From: a bacterium
GTDB lineage: Bacteria > Hydrogenedentota > Hydrogenedentia > Hydrogenedentiales > SLHB01
Length of the DNA: 7,026 nt
NCBI GenBank assembly: GCA_024231375.1
Contig: JAAEQP010001040.1
Coordinates: 1-7,026, forward strand
Direction: 5' to 3'
Position 1 is the stretch's first letter. The number at the start of each line of letters is the position of its first letter. A program made the translations under genes and the position numbers. The notes under the pieces were generated by a model. The model was given only the letters and a program-made list of their open reading frames with translations, ran no database searches and was not told the origin of the DNA. Positions 1 through 6,039 of this stretch are shown here, one piece after another.

Positions 1-238
1 ATACACGCCAGACGGACTCGGCCAAGCCATCCGATCCGGCAAGTGGAAGATGCTGCGGCACAAGCAGTCGGAAGACTGGCAACTCTACAACCTGTCCAAC
101 GACATTGGCGAACAACACAACCTGGCCAAGGAGCATCCCGAGGTCGTCAAACGCCTCACCGACTGGATCGCCGCCAACCGCGTCGACATGGCCCCCCAAA
201 TCGAACCCGAAATGCCCGAAGGGAAAGACTACCGGTAG
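1..238 (+). CDS. Sulfatase (alkaline phosphatase superfamily), C-terminal fragment
   Basis: The reading frame is open from base 2 and ends at the TAG at 236-238, giving the last 78 residues of a protein whose start lies left of the window. The tail carries the hallmark C-terminal pattern of type I sulfatases: AIRSGKWKML, then WQLYNLSNDIGEQHNLA, then HPEVVKRLTDW. In this family that segment forms part of the small C-terminal subdomain (a beta-strand with a tryptophan and lysine, then a loop with the Leu-Tyr-Asn-Leu motif and a terminal helix). The enzymes hydrolyse sulfate esters on glycans or small molecules, usually after export. The formylglycine-bearing C/S-x-P-x-R site and metal ligands are outside the window, so activity, substrate and maturation type cannot be judged. 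Downstream, the gene converges on the minus-strand operon. A GH89 gene about 5.8 kb away suggests, without proving, a glycosaminoglycan or mucin substrate. Confidence 0.9.
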   Translation, partial: YTPDGLGQAIRSGKWKMLRHKQSEDWQLYNLSNDIGEQHNLAKEHPEVVKRLTDWIAANRVDMAPQIEPEMPEGKDYR

Positions 239-377
239 ACATCTCGGCGGTTCCGTCCCTCACCGCTTCCGATTGTGGGACCGGCGCCCTCGTCTGTCAT
301 ACGGACCGGACCGGCGGGAATCGCTGTAGGGTGTGTCGAGGCGGGCCAAAGGCCCAACGAGCACGCACCATCCTCCC

Positions 378-408
378 GTTGTGGCCGGTCTCAGACCGAG
401 CCACCAAC
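378..408. terminator. Bulged inverted repeat between convergent genes, candidate bidirectional terminator
   Basis: Bases 378-390 pair with 394-408 around a TCA loop: CGGTC/GACCG, then GTGGC/GCCAC, then GTT/AAC, about 13 base pairs interrupted by single-base bulges at 399 and 405. It lies between the sulfatase stop (238) and the stop of the HEAT-like gene (450), where a shared terminator would be expected. Neither side has a convincing T-tract, so it may be a weak terminator or simply a 3' stabilising hairpin. A smaller perfect hairpin, GGGCC-AAA-GGCCC, sits at 343-355. Nothing else was recognised between 239 and 449. Confidence 0.4.
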
Positions 409-449
409 TTGACCGCAGGTCACGCCACCACCGAGGTATCCGAAGTGCC

Positions 450-1808
450 TCACCGGCCTGGCATGCCTTCTTCGCCCTGCAGCAGCGCCAGTATCTCCTC
501 CAGACGCTTCTTCTCCCAGCGGCCTGCAGCCGACTCCGCCAAGCTCGAGACGACCCGCACGCTCACGTCCCGCGGGAGCTGCTGCAGCACATCGCGTCCA
601 GCCTGGTTCTCCGCTTGTGCCCCTCCCTTCTCAACCTGGAGAGCCAGTTCAAGCGCCAGAAAGACGGCCAACTCCTTGTCTTCGCATGCCAGAATCGCGG
701 CCTTGCGGTCCTTGAGGGACATTCCCTTTCCTACTCGGGGCTTCGGCACGCCCCTGAGAGCCAACCGATATTCATAGGCAGCAAGGTAGTCCCAATGCCC
801 CTTGGGCCGACTGCATATCGCGTCAAGAGCAGGGATCGCCTCCTTCCAGCCGAACTCGACGCAAGCCGCGGCGGCTTGAGAATGCAACTCCCCGCGTTCG
901 CATGACTCTTGAAGCATCTGCAGGTAGGCCCGCTTCGCGGCCTCCCTGTAAGGCTTGACGAATAGCCCATACCTCGTGCCCCGCGCGACCTCGGGGTCAT
1001 CGGAATCGAAGAGGACCAAGAGCAGTTCGGTCGTACGGCCGCCTGGAATGAAGCCCAGTGCCCTGGCAGCGTGTTCCTGCGCGTAGCCGTCGTACATCTG
1101 CGCCACCCACGCTAGATAGGGGATCGCCTTCTCGCCTGCACCGATGAGTTGCGCACGGCAGAACTGGGCCGTCATGTGTTCTCGATGCTCGCACGGATCC
1201 TCGACCGTCAGTCCCTTGACGGCGAGCTGCAGCGGGTCGTCGCCGCCCTCCAACGCGAGCTGGTCGCGGATGAGGAACTCGTACTCAAGAGGGCCACGGG
1301 CGAACCACGTGAAGCCATGACCTTCTCCCAGGCAAGATGTGTAGCCGAACTTGAGCCGATCACACTCGGCCCACGGGATGCTTGAACTCAGGTTCACGGG
1401 CAGGGCCTGTTCGGACGGGAAGAGGTAGAGTTCGATATGGTCGTACTTCGGGCGGAATTCCTCCGGACGCTGATCGTAGCATGCCGCCCACTCCGCGTCT
1501 GACCACGCACGTTGGCTGACCATCCCCGCGAACTCGCGGATGGTTTGACGCAACAGGACGCGATACGCCGAGAGGTCGCCGGCGACGACGATTGCATTGT
1601 CAGCGCTGTCTACTACCTCCCACGTCTGGCTGAGGATGTGCATACGCCGGTGCCACACGGGCAACAGTTCCTTCACTGACTCCGCGAGCTCGGCAACCTG
1701 ACGCTCAACATCCTTCGGGCGAGACTTCTTGGCGGCATGGGTAGCGGCGGGGATCCAGCCCGCTACGATCAGGCACAGTGCAATGACCGGACAGATAATC
1801 TTGCGCAT
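450..1808 (-). CDS. Exported HEAT-like repeat protein of unknown function
   Basis: This encodes 452 residues. The start at 1808 is chosen because GGAGG lies seven bases upstream and the protein then begins with a clean signal peptide: basic MRK, hydrophobic core at residues 4-19, likely cleavage after THA near residue 25. There is no lipobox and no later membrane segment. Residues 28-60 are charged and helical. Residues 75-205 form a domain I do not recognise, containing YDHIELYLFPSEQ and several Trp/Phe/Tyr and Cys residues. From about 210 onward the chain is alpha-helical with alternating Ala/Leu-rich helices, for example AIPYLAWVAQMYDGY, EHAARALGFI and TTELLLVLFDSDDPEVARG. This pattern is like HEAT/armadillo repeats, which usually serve as protein-binding scaffolds. 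There is no CxxCH motif and no visible catalytic signature. The gene starts 13 bases after the stop of the large dihaem protein, so the two are probably co-transcribed and the product may act with it in the periplasm. Gene reality is strong; the HEAT label is moderate and the role is unknown. Confidence 0.85.
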   Translation of the reverse strand: MRKIICPVIALCLIVAGWIPAATHAAKKSRPKDVERQVAELAESVKELLPVWHRRMHILSQTWEVVDSADNAIVVAGDLSAYRVLLRQTIREFAGMVSQRAWSDAEWAACYDQRPEEFRPKYDHIELYLFPSEQALPVNLSSSIPWAECDRLKFGYTSCLGEGHGFTWFARGPLEYEFLIRDQLALEGGDDPLQLAVKGLTVEDPCEHREHMTAQFCRAQLIGAGEKAIPYLAWVAQMYDGYAQEHAARALGFIPGGRTTELLLVLFDSDDPEVARGTRYGLFVKPYREAAKRAYLQMLQESCERGELHSQAAAACVEFGWKEAIPALDAICSRPKGHWDYLAAYEYRLALRGVPKPRVGKGMSLKDRKAAILACEDKELAVFLALELALQVEKGGAQAENQAGRDVLQQLPRDVSVRVVSSLAESAAGRWEKKRLEEILALLQGEEGMPGR

Positions 1809-1815
1809 GTCATAT

Positions 1816-1820
1816 CCTCC
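1816..1820 (-). promoter_or_regulatory. Ribosome binding site deciding the start at 1808
   Basis: On the minus strand, GGAGG lies seven bases before the ATG at 1808, squeezed between that start and the TAG (1822-1824) of the preceding gene. It fixes the start and excludes the 236-codon upstream extension of the same frame, which would run inside the FGE-coding region of the other gene. The tight junction implies co-transcription, possibly with translational coupling. Confidence 0.8.
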
Positions 1821-1821
1821 G

Positions 1822-4800
1822 CTACCGCCTCGACAACTGCACTTCTCCCCCCGCACTCGAGTCCCCCACTTCACACACCACCCGGAACCCCACATCATGC
1901 ACGGCCTGCGACGCTTCATAGTGCAACCGGAACGCCGACCGAGCCCGCACCGGCCGGTCAAGCCATGACCCGCCCCGGACCACTTTGCGCCTTCCCATCT
2001 CACGTGATCGGTCCGATCCGACCGATCCGGCCGATTCCCCATACGCCCCATACTCGGATCCCGTCCACTCCGCCACGTTCCCATGCATATCGTGCAGACC
2101 CCACGCGTTCGCGCTGAAGGATCCCACGTACGCGGCCACGCGCCAGCCGTCGTCGAACCGCGTGTCCGCCGGACGCCATGGAGGCAAGGCCGCCGGCACA
2201 TGCGGGTAATAGACCGTGTGGTGGGTCGCGTCGGACAGATTCGCCGCCGCGCTGAAACTGTCGTCCAACGTGCCGTACCACATGGGACTCGCCGTCCCCG
2301 CGCGGCACGCGTACTCCCACTGGGCTTCATCCGGCAACGTGAAGATCTTTCCCGTCTTCGTGGACAACCATTCGCAGAACGCCACAGCCTCGTCCCACGA
2401 CACCCGCACCACCGGTTGCTCGGGTCGGTCCAACGGCCATCCGCGTTCGTCGTCGCCGAACTGATACGCCTCCCCGCCTTCCATGCCGCTGTCGTGGGCG
2501 GGATCGAAACACGCATACTGTCGGTTGGTCACCTCGAACCGTCCCATGAGGAATGGCTTCTCGATCGCACGCCGATGCGCCGGTAGCTCGTTCGGGTATC
2601 CCCGGTCCGATCCCATCACGAACTGTCCCGGTTCGACCCGCGCCAACTCCAGAAACACGCCGTCCTTCAACTCAACGCGTACCGGATCCTGCTCGATGGC
2701 GGGCACCGGTGCGACCTGCGCCTCGCCGATGTCAATCGCCGGCGCCAACTCGCCGGGAGACTCCGCTTCGAGCACCGCGGCCGGATGGATGGCGTCGTGC
2801 ACTACGTCGATGCCCGAGTGCCGCCGATGCAGTTCGTGCCGCCGTTTGGCGCCGTTCAATGCCGCGGCGTGCTGCGGCGCGTTCCTCGCCACGACCTCTT
2901 TCCATGTACCGTGGAACGGCGCGTTCAGGTCGATCCACGTGATAAGCCGGTCCCACGCCTCGTCGCTCAGGCGGACGCCGTGATGGCCGTCGCGCAACAC
3001 CTGCACAAGGGTGCTCGTGTCGGCATGAAAATCGCGCGGCGGCAGCATGTGGGCATCGCTCTCCAGCGTCGGCGTATGCACCCACCGGCGAAGCGCCATG
3101 TAGGACGGCGAGAACAGCATCTGGAACGCCGACGCCTGTTTCGCGGCAGGCTTGGCGGTCAGGTCGAAGGTCGTACGGCCGTCCGCGAGCGGTTCGCCGT
3201 GGTGACACTCAACGCAGTAGGCGTCCAGGACGGGCTGCACCTCGCGCGCGAACGAGAAACCGCGCGCTGGACCGTACCAGGGTTTGATGACGGACGGGTC
3301 GCGCCGCGCCGCGAGCGGCGTGGCGTCGGCGGGCACGGTCATGTTCTGTTTCTCGTGGCAGCCCACGCAGGAGACCACCTCGCCCGGCATACCCGTGAAC
3401 CAACTCCGCATCAGCGCCAGCGCTTTGCCGTCGGCGTCCAACGGTTGCACCGTGATCGGCGTGCAGGACGGTACGCGGAAACTGGCGGACCCATCCGCCT
3501 CGACAGGCACCGTGCCGAGAATGCGCCGCACATCCCAGGGGCCATCCAGACCGACGCGGAACGGTTCGGCGCCCACCCCCTGGAAGGCGAAGTTGTAGCT
3601 CGACAGGCGAAGCGACTTGACGGCCCCGCGCGGCACGCCTTCCAGACCCGGTCCGCGGTATACGTCGGTCAGCAGCACGGTCGCCTCGGTTTGTTCCGGG
3701 TCGGCGACGTCTGCGACCACGGGTTGACGTTTCGTCTTTCGCCACGGCGTCGGTTCCAGCATGGCCCAACCCGGTTCCTGGTGAAGCAGGACGAAGTTGT
3801 CGAACACATCCACCAGGTACACGCCCCAACTGTCCGGTTTCGTGGGTTTGCAGGACACGAGGAAGTACTTCTCGCTCAAGGGATAGGGATGGAGGAACCG
3901 CGGCCAACTCGCGTGGATAAGACCATCAAGGATGACCGGCTGAATCTTCTTGCCGTATCCGGGAATCCGTTGCACGGCGCCGTCGGCCTCCTGTCGACCA
4001 AGGGCCGGATCGAACACCACCAGCTCGCCCTGTCGCGGGGCGTCGTGATGCCCGCCAATCACTGCAACGACCTTCGTAGGATGGTTTGGCACGGGCCGCG
4101 CATAGAACATGGCCGTCGGCCAATACGAATTGCTCCCGTAGAATTCCATCTGTCGACTGCCATCCGGGTTCGCGTGAAACAGCAGCCGCGTGAAGGTATG
4201 GGCGATGTCGGTGTATTCCCATCGTTGGTAAAGAACGCGGCCGTTGTTCAGCACCGCCGGGCACCAATTGTGATCCTGATCGTTCGTCAGACGGCGAATC
4301 CGTCCACCGTGGTCGCGCAGATACAGGTTGGCCACTTTCGACCGCCCGCCCACACACGGAACCCCCACAAACGGGGCAGTCGAGGTGAAAATGAGGCGTT
4401 CGTCGGGCAGGTAGCAGGCGTCGTAGTTGTGAACGTCGGGCTCCTCGATGAGGGGCAGACGTTTCAACGTCCCACTCTCCAAAGCCAACTCGCCCACGCC
4501 CCAGCGGCCCGATTCGTCCGGGATGGACATCAACATCGTCTCGCCGTCGTAATGGAGGTCCAGATCGCCGATAAAGGGATCGCCCTCGGGCTGAAACACC
4601 GTCTCGACGGCCCCGCCCGGCCTGGGCGGCGACAAGGTCACCAGCGTGTTGCTGTACCCAGTGGCCGACAGGTCGGCGTTGCCGTTGAAGTTCATAGGCA
4701 GCCCCAGGTTGCCTCCGCGTCGACGAATCATCAGGAGTTGGTCGAAGTTGATCAGGGGATTCGCCAGCAGCGCCTCGCGCTGCAGCGCGTCAAACCGTTC

Positions 4801-5811
4801 CGCCAGCGATGCGTATGCATCCGGTCCCGCATCGGCCGGCACACGGTCATGATCGGCATACAGCGCATCGATCCGTGCCAGAAACTCGCCACCCTTCGCA
4901 TAGGTGTCCGGAAACTCGCGCGATAGGTCCTCCACCGCCAGACGAAGCGCACGCCATCGGGGCTCGGCAATGCCCGCGACATCGGGATACGCCACCGGCG
5001 GGTAGTCCGACCGGATGACCACGGGCTGCCACGACTCCGAATCCGCCAGATACCCGGCAAGATTCCGCGTCAAGCGCATGAGATTCGCCCGGTATGGATT
5101 ATCGGTGTCGGCGTAGTCGGGCCAATGCCATCCGAACACGATGACACGCCCCTTTCCCAGCGTGTATTCCACAAGCGGACGCTGCACGCCCTGCGGCGTG
5201 TTCGCCAGCACCATGCCGTTTCCGGGGCCGCCCCAATAGAAATCCGCCACCGCCGTGCACCCGCCGCGGCTGAGCCAAACGACGCCGCCCTCTTCCTCAA
5301 GCCCCGCAAACGCAGGGTGTTGCCGTTCCACAACAACCATAGCCGCGGGATCCCGGAAGTTCTCCAACTCACTCCGTTGTGCGCGGATCAGGGATTCCAG
5401 TTTGAGTGGGGCGATCATGGCCAGCGCACCGCCCGACAACAGCACGGCTCCCCCCTCTTTCGCGTACTCGAGAATCGCCGAGATCCCCGGGTCCCGGTAC
5501 AGAGCGCTGTGTGCGATGGCGTCGCCCTGGTGATACCACGCCACATCGAAATCGGCTAGCGCACGCGCCGAGCCGCTCGCATCGACGAACCCTTCCTTGC
5601 CCGCCAGAAGCAGTGTGACATCGCCCAACGTCTGCGCCGATTTCCACGCCCCGCGGTTGTGGGTACCCATGGCCTCCACGGAAGCCTCAGCGGCAAGAAA
5701 CGCGATCCGCGGGCCCGCCTCGGCGGCCTCCGCCGAATCGGCCATCGCACCGGTCGCAATCATGGCGCCCAACACCAAGCGCCCCATAGCGCGCGTCAAA
5801 CCAGCAAGCAT
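1822..5811 (-). CDS. ThuA/GATase-like, HzsA-like dihaem cytochrome and FGE-fold fusion protein
   Basis: This encodes 1329 residues, starting at 5811. There AAGGGAG precedes the ATG, and the protein opens with a signal peptide (MLAGLTRAMGRLVLGAMIATG, cleavage near residue 27-31). A longer in-frame start at 5997 would hide this signal peptide.

Modules in order: (1) residues 34-258, a class I glutamine-amidotransferase/ThuA-like alpha/beta fold, but the elbow reads LLSGGAL with no nucleophilic cysteine; (2) 280-345, a helical linker; (3) about 355-780, a WD40/PD40-type propeller resembling the hydrazine synthase alpha subunit; (4) 811-970, two c-haem sites, CVGCH at 815-819 and CVECH at 866-870, ending in the family motif WIDLNAPFHGTW; (5) a linker; (6) 1055-1315, an FGE/SUMF1 fold with FVMGS, FEVTNRQY, RVSWDEAVAFCEWL, LPDEAQWEYACRAGT, GLHDMHGNVAEWT and VVRGGSW. 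The two catalytic cysteine positions of true FGE are Asp1285 and Ala1290 here.

Export and haem attachment imply a periplasmic redox or carbohydrate-associated role; the reaction is unknown. It is the first gene of an operon with the HEAT-like gene. Domain calls are firm and function is open. Confidence 0.92.
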   Translation of the reverse strand: MLAGLTRAMGRLVLGAMIATGAMADSAEAAEAGPRIAFLAAEASVEAMGTHNRGAWKSAQTLGDVTLLLAGKEGFVDASGSARALADFDVAWYHQGDAIAHSALYRDPGISAILEYAKEGGAVLLSGGALAMIAPLKLESLIRAQRSELENFRDPAAMVVVERQHPAFAGLEEEGGVVWLSRGGCTAVADFYWGGPGNGMVLANTPQGVQRPLVEYTLGKGRVIVFGWHWPDYADTDNPYRANLMRLTRNLAGYLADSESWQPVVIRSDYPPVAYPDVAGIAEPRWRALRLAVEDLSREFPDTYAKGGEFLARIDALYADHDRVPADAGPDAYASLAERFDALQREALLANPLINFDQLLMIRRRGGNLGLPMNFNGNADLSATGYSNTLVTLSPPRPGGAVETVFQPEGDPFIGDLDLHYDGETMLMSIPDESGRWGVGELALESGTLKRLPLIEEPDVHNYDACYLPDERLIFTSTAPFVGVPCVGGRSKVANLYLRDHGGRIRRLTNDQDHNWCPAVLNNGRVLYQRWEYTDIAHTFTRLLFHANPDGSRQMEFYGSNSYWPTAMFYARPVPNHPTKVVAVIGGHHDAPRQGELVVFDPALGRQEADGAVQRIPGYGKKIQPVILDGLIHASWPRFLHPYPLSEKYFLVSCKPTKPDSWGVYLVDVFDNFVLLHQEPGWAMLEPTPWRKTKRQPVVADVADPEQTEATVLLTDVYRGPGLEGVPRGAVKSLRLSSYNFAFQGVGAEPFRVGLDGPWDVRRILGTVPVEADGSASFRVPSCTPITVQPLDADGKALALMRSWFTGMPGEVVSCVGCHEKQNMTVPADATPLAARRDPSVIKPWYGPARGFSFAREVQPVLDAYCVECHHGEPLADGRTTFDLTAKPAAKQASAFQMLFSPSYMALRRWVHTPTLESDAHMLPPRDFHADTSTLVQVLRDGHHGVRLSDEAWDRLITWIDLNAPFHGTWKEVVARNAPQHAAALNGAKRRHELHRRHSGIDVVHDAIHPAAVLEAESPGELAPAIDIGEAQVAPVPAIEQDPVRVELKDGVFLELARVEPGQFVMGSDRGYPNELPAHRRAIEKPFLMGRFEVTNRQYACFDPAHDSGMEGGEAYQFGDDERGWPLDRPEQPVVRVSWDEAVAFCEWLSTKTGKIFTLPDEAQWEYACRAGTASPMWYGTLDDSFSAAANLSDATHHTVYYPHVPAALPPWRPADTRFDDGWRVAAYVGSFSANAWGLHDMHGNVAEWTGSEYGAYGESAGSVGSDRSREMGRRKVVRGGSWLDRPVRARSAFRLHYEASQAVHDVGFRVVCEVGDSSAGGEVQLSRR
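2005..2040. repeat. Degenerate 9-bp tandem repeat inside the FGE-domain coding region
   Basis: Four consecutive 9-base units can be read on the plus strand: TGATCGGTC, CGATCCGAC, CGATCCGGC and a decayed CGATTCCCC. On the coding minus strand they give the low-complexity run ESAGSVGSDRSR (residues 1259-1270). This falls in the loop between the GNVAEWT and RGGSW motifs, a place where FGE-fold proteins vary in length. The unit closely matches the repeat at 6076-6111. Confidence 0.6.
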
Positions 5812-5816
5812 CTTCG

Positions 5817-5823
5817 CTCCCTT
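5817..5823 (-). promoter_or_regulatory. Ribosome binding site deciding the start at 5811
   Basis: Minus-strand AAGGGAG ends five bases before the ATG at 5811. It supports this start over the in-frame ATG at 5997, because translation from 5811 begins directly with a signal peptide. Confidence 0.7.
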
Positions 5824-5945
5824 CACTTCGACCGTTCCTCGAAATACTCGTTCACCGTGTGGCGGGCCACCGGCGACCACGGCGCATTCACCTCGGGAAG
5901 GCGCCTGCGCGGTCCGCTGAGCGGTATTGGACCAGATGCCCCCAT
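5823..5945 (-). other. Possible short ORF or gene remnant upstream of the large operon gene
   Basis: A frame separate from the large gene ends at TGA (5823-5825), 11 bases before its start codon. Its last 22 codons (roughly 5823-5891) end mostly in G or C, as real genes here tend to, and read as plausible protein (NAPWSPVARHTVNEYFEERSK). The stretch further upstream looks less coding-like. An ATG at 5945 would give 40 residues but has no good ribosome binding site. It could be the degraded 3' end of a lost gene, a coupled leader peptide, or chance. I do not recognise the peptide. Confidence 0.2.
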
Positions 5946-5954
5946 CCAGGTCAA
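5926..5954 (-). promoter_or_regulatory. Weak candidate promoter for the minus-strand operon
   Basis: Reading the minus strand, TTGACC (5954-5949) is followed after 17 bases by TCCAAT (5931-5926). The -35 box matches TTGACA at five of six positions and the -10 box matches TATAAT at four of six. Transcription would start near 5919 and leave a leader of about 108 bases. This leader would include the short ORF remnant near 5823-5891. The -10 match is poor, so this is only a candidate. Confidence 0.28.
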
Positions 5955-5975
5955 CCGACGGCGCCCTGTTGCCCC

Positions 5976-6004
5976 TTGAAGGCGTCCCCGCCAACACCTA
6001 TAGT
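5976..6004 (+). promoter_or_regulatory. Sigma70-type promoter for the GH89 gene
   Basis: TTGAAG at 5976-5981 and TATAGT at 5999-6004 are separated by exactly 17 bases, matching the housekeeping consensus at four of six and five of six positions. The predicted transcript starts around 6011 and has a leader of about 29 bases that contains the ribosome binding site. No operator palindrome was recognised next to it. Confidence 0.55.
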
Positions 6005-6025
6005 CATCCGCAAACAGGCAGCCCC

Positions 6026-6031
6026 AAGGAG
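6026..6031 (+). promoter_or_regulatory. Ribosome binding site for the GH89 gene
   Basis: AAGGAG lies eight bases before the ATG at 6040. An ATG at 6032 lies directly against it but gives only three codons before a TGA that overlaps the real start, so 6040 is the start that yields the signal peptide and GH89 domain. Confidence 0.8.
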
Positions 6032-6039
6032 ATGTCGCA

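Noticed and set aside
1809..2516. An upstream in-frame extension of the HEAT-like gene by 236 codons.
   Set aside because: It overlaps the FGE-coding region out of frame and gives low-complexity Arg/Trp/Gly-rich sequence; the start at 1808 has its own GGAGG and signal peptide.
1822..2650. The idea that this domain matures the adjacent sulfatase.
   Set aside because: Both catalytic cysteine positions of FGE are replaced (Asp1285, Ala1290), so the domain cannot be supported as a canonical formylglycine-generating enzyme.
3200..4760. The idea that the window comes from an anammox hydrazine synthase locus.
   Set aside because: Only the alpha-like propeller-dihaem fold is present; no beta or gamma subunit or other anammox gene is visible, and the fusion and neighbours point to a different role.
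2785..4926. A 713-codon open frame on the plus strand.
   Set aside because: It lies wholly antisense to the domain-rich dihaem gene, lacks recognisable motifs, and is rich in Arg/His/Val as expected from a GC-rich shadow frame.
5812..5997. A 62-residue N-terminal extension of the large protein, starting at 5997.
   Set aside because: It has no protein-like features, would bury the signal peptide, and overlaps the GH89 promoter; AAGGGAG before 5811 supports the shorter form.
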